Positions 1-5,576 of a stretch of 6,000 nt of DNA are shown in pieces. Both the position numbers and the translations under genes were made by a program. This DNA is from Candidatus Eiseniibacteriota bacterium. Its GTDB lineage: Bacteria; Joyebacterota; Joyebacteria; Joyebacterales; Joyebacteraceae. The stretch lies in assembly GCA_030610515.1 (NCBI GenBank), contig JAUWRQ010000085.1, positions 1 through 6,000 on the forward strand. The letters run 5' to 3'. The notes beneath the pieces were generated by a model. That model was given only the letters and a program-made list of their open reading frames with translations, ran no database searches and had not been told where the DNA came from. How positions within the stretch are numbered: position 1 is the stretch's first letter; the number at the start of each line of letters is the position of its first letter.

Positions 1-1
1 A

Positions 2-1039
2 TCAACCGAGCATTGCCTCGATGTCCACGTTGTCTCTGACCAGCGCAGTGAGCCGCTCGATCTTGTCCGTCTCGTCGTGCCTCAGAAGATAGCTCGCGTC
101 GTCGATCAGCTTGGCGACCCTGAACGTGTCGTCGGCCGCGAGCAGCATGGGGACGTTTTCCTCCGCCGCCTTCGAGATGATCGTGGAGGGCGGGGCGATG
201 CCGTTCGTCAGCACGAGTCCCGCGGTGTCTCCCTCGAGCGCCGTCAGTATCATGTCGCTCCTGTCGCCGCTCGTGATGACGAGCTTGCGCGGCTTCCCGA
301 ACTGCGCTTGCCTGCGCGCGGCCTCTGCGGACATCGCTCCCACGAAGATGTTCTTGACCACGCCGTTCAGGGCGTCCTTGCCCGTGAGCACCTTGGCGAA
401 GAGGCACTCCGACAGGAACCCGACCGACGGATACGTCAGCTCGCGTTCGTGAGGGATGAGTCCGAGCACGGGAACTGCGAGCTCCGCGAGCTCGGAATCG
501 TACGTATTCCTGAAGTCCTCGACGTTCTGGAGACCATTCAGGACGACGCCGGCGAACTTGACTCCGTCCATGTCGACGTGCCTCTTCACGAACGCGATGT
601 CGTCCAGGATGGCCTGGTCCTCGCCCGACATCACGATAACGAGCGAGGCCTCCGCGTAGCGGGCGACGGACACGGCTTCGAGGTCGACCGATACCCCGTA
701 GCTCAGGTCGCGGCCCGCCTCGATGAAGACGACGTCCTTGCCCGCCTCGACGTTGCCGATGAGCTCCGCGAGCCTCTTCCGCCTGCCTTCAGCGTCGTAC
801 ATGAACCTGAGTTTCGAGTGGTCGAACCCGATGCTCATGTCCTTCGGGTCCTCGTGGAGATCGAAAATCTCTGCGAGGAGCGCGGCATCATAATCCCACA
901 GGCGCTTCTTCCGGTAGAGAAGCCGATCTCCGAACGGCTTCACGTAGCCGAAGGACTTGCCTGTCGCCTTCCCCAGCCCGACGATCAGACTCGTCTTTCC
1001 CGCGCCCTCGCGCGTCGATGCAACGACCAGCCTACGCAT
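2..1039 (-). CDS. P-loop (BioD-like) and DRTGG-domain protein, phosphotransacetylase N-terminal-like
   Basis: Predicted cytosolic nucleotide-binding protein of 345 residues, exact function unknown. Seen: a Walker A loop near the N-terminus (TREGAGKTS, residues 9-17, with K15 and T16), a hydrophobic strand with an acidic end (DVVFIEAG, about 102-109) as in BioD/CobB-type ATPases, and a DRTGG-type domain from about 225 to 335 with VITSGDRSD (254-262) and NGIAPP (279-284). Family knowledge: this BioD-like plus DRTGG pair forms the N-terminal half of long phosphotransacetylases. Here the catalytic PTA_PTB domain is absent and the frame ends normally with TGA, so it is a stand-alone protein and not a broken pta. 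An ATG at 1060 is also in frame, but the start at 1039 is chosen because a strong GGAGGTGA lies 5 bases before it, whereas nothing comparable precedes 1060. The gene overlaps the upstream synthetase by 8 bases, so it is probably translationally coupled. A role in sensing or regulating acyl-CoA/acetate metabolism is inference. Confidence 0.85.
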   Translation of the reverse strand: MRRLVVASTREGAGKTSLIVGLGKATGKSFGYVKPFGDRLLYRKKRLWDYDAALLAEIFDLHEDPKDMSIGFDHSKLRFMYDAEGRRKRLAELIGNVEAGKDVVFIEAGRDLSYGVSVDLEAVSVARYAEASLVIVMSGEDQAILDDIAFVKRHVDMDGVKFAGVVLNGLQNVEDFRNTYDSELAELAVPVLGLIPHERELTYPSVGFLSECLFAKVLTGKDALNGVVKNIFVGAMSAEAARRQAQFGKPRKLVITSGDRSDMILTALEGDTAGLVLTNGIAPPSTIISKAAEENVPMLLAADDTFRVAKLIDDASYLLRHDETDKIERLTALVRDNVDIEAMLG

Positions 1040-3170
1040 CTGCTTCACCTCCAGCGACATCCGAAAGTAGAATTCTCACGTCTACAGCCTTCGCTCCCTG
1101 ACCCTGTTCGTAGGCCATGAGCGGGTTGATTTCGATGTCGGAGATGCCCTCGCATCGCCTGATAACGGTGCTCAGTCTGATGATAGCGTCCAGGACGCTC
1201 TCGATGTCCTTCCGCTCCTCGCCTCTGACCCCCAACAGAAGAGGATAGGCTCGGATCTCCTTCATCATCTCGAGTGCCTCCGCCCTGTTCAACGGGACGG
1301 CCCTGAACGAGATGTCCTTCAGGACCTCGACGTAGATGCCGCCCATGCCGAACATGATGATGGGTCCGAAGGCGGCGTCTCGTCTGGCGCCCACGATGAG
1401 CTCGACGCCGGCGGGCGCCATCTCGGAGACCTGGATTCCCTGGATGCGCGCGTCGGGCACGCTCGCTCTGCAGTTCCTCATGATCGCCTGGTAGGCGTCT
1501 ATGATCTCGTCCCGGTTCTCGAGGTCGAGCGCCACGCCCCCGACGTCGCTCTTGTGGAGAATGTCACGGGAGACGATCTTCATGACGATCGGATACCCGA
1601 TCTCCTCTGCGATCGCGACGGCCTCGTCGAGGGTCCTGGAGACGCGCGTCTCGGGAAGCGGTATGCCCGTGGCGCGCATGACGTCCCGCCCCTCCTGAGC
1701 GAGAAGGAAGCGCCTGCCGTCGGCGCGCGCTTCCCGGATGACGGCCTCAATCGCCGGAACGTCGATGTCCTCTTCGTGGATCGTGTCGGTCCAGTTCGAG
1801 AGGTATCGACGGTACGAGTACACGCCGCCCAGACAGGAGACCGTCTCGTAGACGTCGCCGAAGACAGGAACGCCCTCCTTCGTGAGAGTGGCCTGGCCTT
1901 GCTCGGCCACTCTTCCTCCGAAGACCGAGAAGACAATCGGTTTCCCGGCCCGACGGTACTTCTCCGTGTTGTCCTTGATCATCTCCGCCAGGTTGTCGGC
2001 GTCGAAGACCGCCGTCTCGCAGTAGAGCGCGATCACGGCGGCGATGTCGTCGTGCGCGAGCGCGGCGTCGAGCGCGCACGTGTAGTCCTTCGAGGTCGCG
2101 CCTCCCGTCAGATCGATCGGGTTCTTCGTCGAACCGAAGTCCGGCGTGGCCGGGTCGAACACCTCCCGGAGCGTCTCGAGATCGTCGTAGAGCTTGACGT
2201 CGAACTTCTCGCAGGCGTCGGTGGCCAGGACGCCTATGCCGCCGCCGTTCGTGATGATGACGGTGTTCTCGCCCTTGGGAATCGAGATCTCCGGGAGGAG
2301 CTTGCAGAGGTTGAAGGCCTCCTTGACGCTCTCCGCGCGCAGGACGCCGCACTGCCGCATCACGGCGTCGAACACGGCGTCGGAACCCGCGAGCGAGCCG
2401 GTGTGAGAGGCGGCCGCAACCGCGCCGCGCTTCGATCGCCCGGACTTGATGACGATCACGGGCTTCTTCCGCGTGGCCGTCTTCAGCACTTCGACCAGGC
2501 GGTCGCCGTTGCGAACCCCCTCGATGTACATGAAGATGACGTCCGTGATGTCGTCTTCCATCAGATACGTGACGAGATCGGCCTCATCGACGTCGACCTT
2601 GTTCCCGACCGACACTATGGCCGAGATGCCGACGCTCTCGACGGCGGTCTTGCCGATCATTGCGAGTCCAAGCGCACCGCTCTGGGTTATGATCGCAACG
2701 CCGCCGTGCCGTATCCCGCCTGGACCGAACGTCGCGTCGATCGATGACGCCGCCGAGAACATGCCGAAGATGTTCGGCCCCAGGAGCCGCATCCCGTGCT
2801 CTCGAGCGCAGTCCGCGATCCGCTTCTCATCCTCGATGTTCCCGACCTCGGAGAACCCGGACGTGATGACCAGATTGAACGCGGCGCCCCGCTCGCCGGC
2901 GCCCATGACGGCGTCGTACGCGAACTTCGCGGGAACGCAGGTACAGACCAGGTCGATGTCGGCCTCGACCTCGTCCATCGACCGCGCGACCTCGATCCCG
3001 AGTATTTCACCGCCCTTGGGGTTGACCGGGTAGATGCGGCCTTCGTAGCCCCCCGACACGATGTTCGAGAGTATCTTGTGCCCGATCTTGCTCTCGTTGT
3101 GCGACGCCCCTATGACCGCGACCGACCGCGGCCGGAAGAGGCGCCGGATGTCAGGCCCGTCTTGCGTCAT
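1032..3170 (-). CDS. ADP-forming acyl-CoA (acetate-CoA) synthetase, fused alpha-beta subunits
   Basis: Cytosolic enzyme expected to convert acyl-CoA + ADP + phosphate to acid + ATP + CoA (reversible), giving substrate-level ATP in place of Pta-AckA. At 712 residues it has the usual length of the fused alpha-beta form. Domains in order: Rossmann-like CoA-binding (about 8-135, with SVAVIGAS at 16-23 and IYPVNPK at 46-52), two succinyl-CoA-ligase-like domains (about 150-460), then ATP-grasp (about 475-705). Seen: SHTGSLAGSD (255-264), whose H256 matches the phosphorylated histidine; DILHKSDVGG (536-545), with H539 matching the second conserved histidine of the beta part; MFGMGGIYVEV (606-616); and IEINPLM (679-685). 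With its histidine and no GNAT domain it is an enzyme, not a Pat/PatZ lysine acetyltransferase. Substrate (acetyl, propionyl, aryl-acetyl) cannot be read from sequence. The ATG at 3170 has AGAGGA 4 bases upstream and starts one base after the previous gene's stop. Confidence 0.93.
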   Translation of the reverse strand: MTQDGPDIRRLFRPRSVAVIGASHNESKIGHKILSNIVSGGYEGRIYPVNPKGGEILGIEVARSMDEVEADIDLVCTCVPAKFAYDAVMGAGERGAAFNLVITSGFSEVGNIEDEKRIADCAREHGMRLLGPNIFGMFSAASSIDATFGPGGIRHGGVAIITQSGALGLAMIGKTAVESVGISAIVSVGNKVDVDEADLVTYLMEDDITDVIFMYIEGVRNGDRLVEVLKTATRKKPVIVIKSGRSKRGAVAAASHTGSLAGSDAVFDAVMRQCGVLRAESVKEAFNLCKLLPEISIPKGENTVIITNGGGIGVLATDACEKFDVKLYDDLETLREVFDPATPDFGSTKNPIDLTGGATSKDYTCALDAALAHDDIAAVIALYCETAVFDADNLAEMIKDNTEKYRRAGKPIVFSVFGGRVAEQGQATLTKEGVPVFGDVYETVSCLGGVYSYRRYLSNWTDTIHEEDIDVPAIEAVIREARADGRRFLLAQEGRDVMRATGIPLPETRVSRTLDEAVAIAEEIGYPIVMKIVSRDILHKSDVGGVALDLENRDEIIDAYQAIMRNCRASVPDARIQGIQVSEMAPAGVELIVGARRDAAFGPIIMFGMGGIYVEVLKDISFRAVPLNRAEALEMMKEIRAYPLLLGVRGEERKDIESVLDAIIRLSTVIRRCEGISDIEINPLMAYEQGQGAKAVDVRILLSDVAGGEADA
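1045..1052 (-). promoter_or_regulatory. Shine-Dalgarno site deciding the start of the DRTGG protein
   Basis: The minus strand reads GGAGGTGA followed by AGCAG and ATG (1039-1037), a near-perfect ribosome binding site with 5-base spacing. It lies inside the last codons of the synthetase gene, whose TAG stop is at 1034-1032. This favours the ATG at 1039 over the in-frame ATG at 1060 and suggests reinitiation by ribosomes finishing the upstream gene. Confidence 0.8.
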
Positions 3171-3171
3171 G

Positions 3172-5097
3172 TTATCCTCTGAATCCGATTCTCAGTTCCA
3201 CGACTCCGGCTTCAGCCTTCCTCTGTATGTCGAAGCCCATCTTCTCGAACACGTGCAGCATGGCGGAGTTCTCGAAGAGCACTTCGGCCGTGAATCCAAG
3301 CAGTCCCTGGCTCTGGGCCAGCTGCGTCAGGTACTTGAGGAGCTCGGTGCCCACACCCAGGTCGTGATAGGCGTCCCGGACCACGAGGGCGACCTCCGCG
3401 GTATGGCTCTTCTCGTCGATGCCGTACTGGCCGACGCCGACGACCTCCTCGATCTCGTCCTGTTGCCTGACGGCCAGAATCACCATCTCCCTGGTGTAGT
3501 CGATGATGACGAAATCCTGCAGACGTTCGTGGGGCATGTCGGTGCGGCTCGAGATGAAGCGTCTGCGCACGCTCTCGTCGGAGAGCGAGTAGAAGAAATC
3601 CTTGAGCAGGGGTTCGTCGCTGATCTTCACCGGCCGCATAAGCATCGCCAGGCCGTGGCTCGAGGTCCTGTGGACCTCGAACTCCTCCGGGGACTCGCCT
3701 CTCTTGCCCGCGATGAAGGCCTGGTCCTTGTAGACGAGCGAGCGGCGCTTCGCCTCGCTGATGAGCCAGGAGCGGAACTTCGGGTGCGCGATCGCGGAGA
3801 GCTCCATCGCCCTCTCGCGGATGTTCTTTCCGTGCAGATAGGCGATGCCGTACTCCGTTATCACATAGTGGACGTCGCCGCGCACGAGTGTCACACCGGC
3901 GCCCTCGTCCAGGACGGGCACGATCCTCGAGATCTCTCCCTCCTTGGCGGTCGAGGGGAGGGCCAGGATGGTCCTGCCGCCCGGCGCCAGGATGGCACCG
4001 CGCATGAAATCGGCCTGGCCACCTATGCCGCTGTAGAACGACTGCCCCAGTGAGACGGCCGTTGCCTGCCCGGTGAGGTCGATCTGGAGTCCGGAATTGA
4101 TGGCCGTCATATTCCGGATTCGCGCGATGACGAGCGGGTCGTTCGTGTAGCCGATCTCGTGGAAGGCAACCGCCGGGTTGTCGTGCAGGTAGTCGTATGT
4201 CTCCTTCTTGCCCATGCAGAAGGTCGCCACGGCCTTGCCGCGGTCGATGCTCTTCATCGAGTTGTCGATGACGCCCTTCCTCATGAGTTCCGCTACGCCG
4301 TCGCTCAGGAGTTCGGTGTGCACACCGAGGTGCTTCTTGTCGGTGAGGTTGGACAGAATGGCGTTGGGAAGGCTGCCGTAGCCCACCTGTATGGTGTCGC
4401 CGTCCTGCACGATCCGGGAGACGTACTCCCCGATTCGCTGTCCGATCTCGCCGGGGACCGTGGTTTCGTACTCGAGAAGGGGTTCATCATGGTGAACGAT
4501 GAAGTCGACGTCCGAGACGTGAACGAACGCGTCTCCGTGAATCCGTGGCATGAAGGAATTGGTCTGGGCGACGACCGTCGTTGCGGCCTCAACGGCGGCC
4601 TTGGTGATGTCGACGCTGACACCGAGACTCATGAACCCGTGCTCGTCCGGGAGAGATGTCTGAATGAGGGCGACGTCGATCGGGACGCGGCGACTGCGGA
4701 AGAGGCCCGGAACCTGGGAGAGGAAGACGGGGGAGTAGTCTGCGAGCCCGCGATTGACCGCGTCGCGTGTGCTCTCGCTGACGAAGAATGAGTTGTGCCG
4801 GAAGTTGTACCGGAATTTCTCGTCGGAGTAGGGAGCGACCCCGAGCGTCCAGACGTGGAGGACCTCGGCGTCGCTGAACGCCTTGGGATGGGATTCCACG
4901 AACTCAATCATCGATTTCACGAGGAACTGTGGCTCACCGCACGCGGTGCTGATGAATATCCTGTCGCCCCTGTGGATGTGACCGAACACACGCTCCAGGT
5001 CCGCGAACTTGTCCGGACACCGGTCGCGGAGCGCCTCGAGGGCGCCACCCTCAGTGCTTGGACCCATTTCCCACCGCCCTTGCGATTGAACGTTCAT
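3172..5097 (-). CDS. Acetyl-CoA hydrolase/CoA-transferase with C-terminal GNAT acetyltransferase domain
   Basis: Fusion protein of 641 residues. Residues about 25-450 match the acetyl-CoA hydrolase/transferase family (class I CoA-transferases such as 4-hydroxybutyrate or butyryl-CoA:acetate CoA-transferase). Seen: GYGSLPNAI (239-247), HTELLSDG (260-267), whose E262 fits the catalytic glutamate that forms the glutamyl-CoA thioester, and GQSFYSGIGGQADFMRGA (351-368). Residues about 487-641 form a GNAT domain beginning MRPVKISDEPLLKDFF, with IIDYTREMVILAV (531-543), an acetyl-CoA loop YHDLGVGTELL (577-587) and a closing EVLFENSAMLHVFEKMGF. These details resemble the GNAT part of Pat/PatZ protein acetyltransferases. 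Family members of the transferase alone are about 430-450 residues, so the extra length is the fusion. No signal peptide or membrane segment. First gene of the operon. Start uncertain: ATG at 5097 or at 5067, where a purine-rich GGTGGGAA precedes it; both keep all domains. Substrates are not predictable. Confidence 0.92.
   Translation of the reverse strand: MNVQSQGRWEMGPSTEGGALEALRDRCPDKFADLERVFGHIHRGDRIFISTACGEPQFLVKSMIEFVESHPKAFSDAEVLHVWTLGVAPYSDEKFRYNFRHNSFFVSESTRDAVNRGLADYSPVFLSQVPGLFRSRRVPIDVALIQTSLPDEHGFMSLGVSVDITKAAVEAATTVVAQTNSFMPRIHGDAFVHVSDVDFIVHHDEPLLEYETTVPGEIGQRIGEYVSRIVQDGDTIQVGYGSLPNAILSNLTDKKHLGVHTELLSDGVAELMRKGVIDNSMKSIDRGKAVATFCMGKKETYDYLHDNPAVAFHEIGYTNDPLVIARIRNMTAINSGLQIDLTGQATAVSLGQSFYSGIGGQADFMRGAILAPGGRTILALPSTAKEGEISRIVPVLDEGAGVTLVRGDVHYVITEYGIAYLHGKNIRERAMELSAIAHPKFRSWLISEAKRRSLVYKDQAFIAGKRGESPEEFEVHRTSSHGLAMLMRPVKISDEPLLKDFFYSLSDESVRRRFISSRTDMPHERLQDFVIIDYTREMVILAVRQQDEIEEVVGVGQYGIDEKSHTAEVALVVRDAYHDLGVGTELLKYLTQLAQSQGLLGFTAEVLFENSAMLHVFEKMGFDIQRKAEAGVVELRIGFRG
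3175..3180 (-). promoter_or_regulatory. Shine-Dalgarno site of the ADP-forming synthetase, inside the upstream gene
   Basis: The minus strand reads AGAGGA-TAAC-ATG. The AGAGGA forms the penultimate codons of the CoA-transferase, the TAA is its stop, and the ATG of the synthetase follows after one base. The 4-base spacing is short. The arrangement is typical of stop-start translational coupling. Confidence 0.65.
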
Positions 5098-5101
5098 GAA
5101 T

Positions 5102-5115
5102 CGGTCCCAACACCG
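5102..5115 (-). promoter_or_regulatory. Small hairpin just upstream of the CoA-transferase start (weak)
   Basis: CGGT (5102-5105) and ACCG (5112-5115) can pair around a six-base loop. On the minus strand the loop carries GTTGGG, the only purine-rich run close to the ATG at 5097. Four base pairs is little, so this may be chance. Confidence 0.2.
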
Positions 5116-5120
5116 GATAC

Positions 5121-5145
5121 TCGCTCTCGTTGCTGCTCATGTCAA
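5121..5145 (-). promoter_or_regulatory. Possible minus-strand -35 region for the acyl-CoA operon
   Basis: On the minus strand a perfect TTGACA (5145-5140) is the best -35 candidate upstream of the operon. No good -10 follows at 16-18 bases: GAGTAT is found at 17 and TATCCG at 20. The call rests on the -35 alone and on the need for a promoter in this gap. It sits 32 bases from the plus-strand TTGACA of rpsU, giving back-to-back promoters. Confidence 0.3.
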
Positions 5146-5177
5146 CGGAAATGGCGGGTCCCCTTGCGAGAAAACGG

Positions 5178-5206
5178 TTGACAGCCGCCTCAGGAATCCC
5201 TATGCT
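5178..5206 (+). promoter_or_regulatory. Sigma-70-type promoter for rpsU-yqeY
   Basis: Perfect -35 TTGACA (5178-5183), a spacer of exactly 17 bases, and -10 TATGCT (5201-5206; first, second, third and sixth positions match TATAAT). A short A-run (5171-5174) lies just upstream. Transcription would start near 5213, giving a leader of about 113 bases before the GTG of rpsU. A strong housekeeping promoter is what a ribosomal protein gene would be expected to have. Confidence 0.7.
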
Positions 5207-5212
5207 TACGGG

Positions 5213-5325
5213 TCTGTATGCAGTGAGACGCAGCCACCTGGCGGACGGGCCTTCCGGGGTCCGCCCGGAGCTGGGGGTGGTGCGCCCGAATGCTATGTCC
5301 GGCCACCTGAGGGGGTGAATGCCGA
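5213..5325 (+). promoter_or_regulatory. Structured 5' leader of rpsU
   Basis: The predicted untranslated leader contains a 7-bp GC-rich stem, GGCGGAC (5240-5246) with GTCCGCC (5259-5265). It can be enclosed by CCACC (5234-5238) with GGTGG (5276-5280). The octamer GCCACCTG occurs twice, at 5233-5240 and 5302-5309. The second copy can pair its CACC (5304-5307) with GGTG (5314-5317) in the Shine-Dalgarno run, which would hide the ribosome binding site. No U-tract follows the main stem, so it is not an intrinsic terminator. I do not recognise a named RNA family; a role in autogenous control is inference. Confidence 0.4.
5311..5318 (+). promoter_or_regulatory. Strong Shine-Dalgarno site of rpsU
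   Basis: GGGGGTGA (preceded by GA) lies 7 bases before the GTG at 5326 and supports that start. An out-of-frame ATG at 5319-5321 sits between this site and the GTG and opens only a 19-codon frame ending at 5378, so it is not the S21 start. Confidence 0.65.
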
Positions 5326-5541
5326 GTGCCGGGAGTCCGTGTGAAAGAGGGCGAGTCCTTCGAGCGGGCGCTTCGTAGATTCAAGAAGCGCTGCGAGAAG
5401 GCGGGAGTTCTTTCCGATTTCAGAAAGCACGCTCACTTCGAGAAGCCGAGCGAGCGCAAGAAGCGGAAGAGAAGCGCCGCAAGGCGCAAGCTCCGCAAGC
5501 TCAAGATCAAGCAGCTCAAGCGAACCACGAAGAGACGATAG
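5326..5541 (+). CDS. rpsU: 30S ribosomal protein bS21
   Basis: Small, very basic protein of 71 residues, a component of the 30S platform near the 3' end of 16S rRNA that helps in mRNA engagement. Recognised from the start [20 protein letters not shown] and the continuing family core [12 protein letters not shown] (23-34) and [12 protein letters not shown] (38-49), followed by a Lys/Arg-rich tail. It aligns without gaps to the E. coli S21 pattern as remembered (ALRRFKRSCEKAG, YEKPTTERKR). Length equals that of the longer family members. The start is GTG, chosen because it gives the canonical N-terminus (M-P-x-V-x-V-x-E) and has a Shine-Dalgarno site at proper distance. It is the first gene after a strong promoter and is followed after 31 bases by a yqeY-like gene, a commonly conserved pair. 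Confidence 0.96.
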   Translation: MPGVRVKEGESFERALRRFKKRCEKAGVLSDFRKHAHFEKPSERKKRKRSAARRKLRKLKIKQLKRTTKRR

Positions 5542-5559
5542 ACCTGGGCTCATCAGTTC

Positions 5560-5576
5560 GAGGAATGCCGGGATGA
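5560..5576 (+). promoter_or_regulatory. Ribosome binding site of the yqeY-like gene with a three-codon minimal frame
   Basis: GAGGA (5560-5564) stands 8 bases before the ATG at 5573. Between them an ATG at 5565 opens the frame ATG-CCG-GGA-TGA, whose stop overlaps the real start as ATGA (5573-5576). Whether the short frame is translated is unknown. It shows that the gene must start at 5573 and not at 5565. Confidence 0.5.

Noticed and set aside
2..1039. Reading the DRTGG protein as a truncated phosphotransacetylase pseudogene.
   Set aside because: The frame is intact, has its own strong ribosome binding site and a normal stop, and stand-alone proteins with this domain pair are a known family.
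77..1120. Long plus-strand open frame opposite the DRTGG protein gene.
   Set aside because: Its translation is rich in Arg, Val, Asp and Glu with no recognisable motif, and it lies wholly opposite genes with clear domains. Long antisense frames are expected in G+C-rich coding DNA.
1554..2747. Plus-strand open frame of 397 codons opposite the synthetase gene.
   Set aside because: Low-complexity Arg/Asp/Val composition and no domain signature; the opposite strand encodes a complete, motif-bearing enzyme across the same bases.
1032..3170. Reading the synthetase as a Pat/PatZ-type protein acetyltransferase.
   Set aside because: It ends after the ATP-grasp domain with no GNAT, and it keeps the SHTGS histidine that Pat proteins typically lack.
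5240..5265. GC-rich hairpin as an intrinsic terminator between the divergent units.
   Set aside because: No T-run follows on either strand, and it lies downstream of the rpsU promoter, in its leader.
5096..5344. Small plus-strand open frames in the gap between the divergent genes.
   Set aside because: They have no good ribosome binding site, run across the promoter and hairpin region, and the translations look like random G+C-rich sequence.
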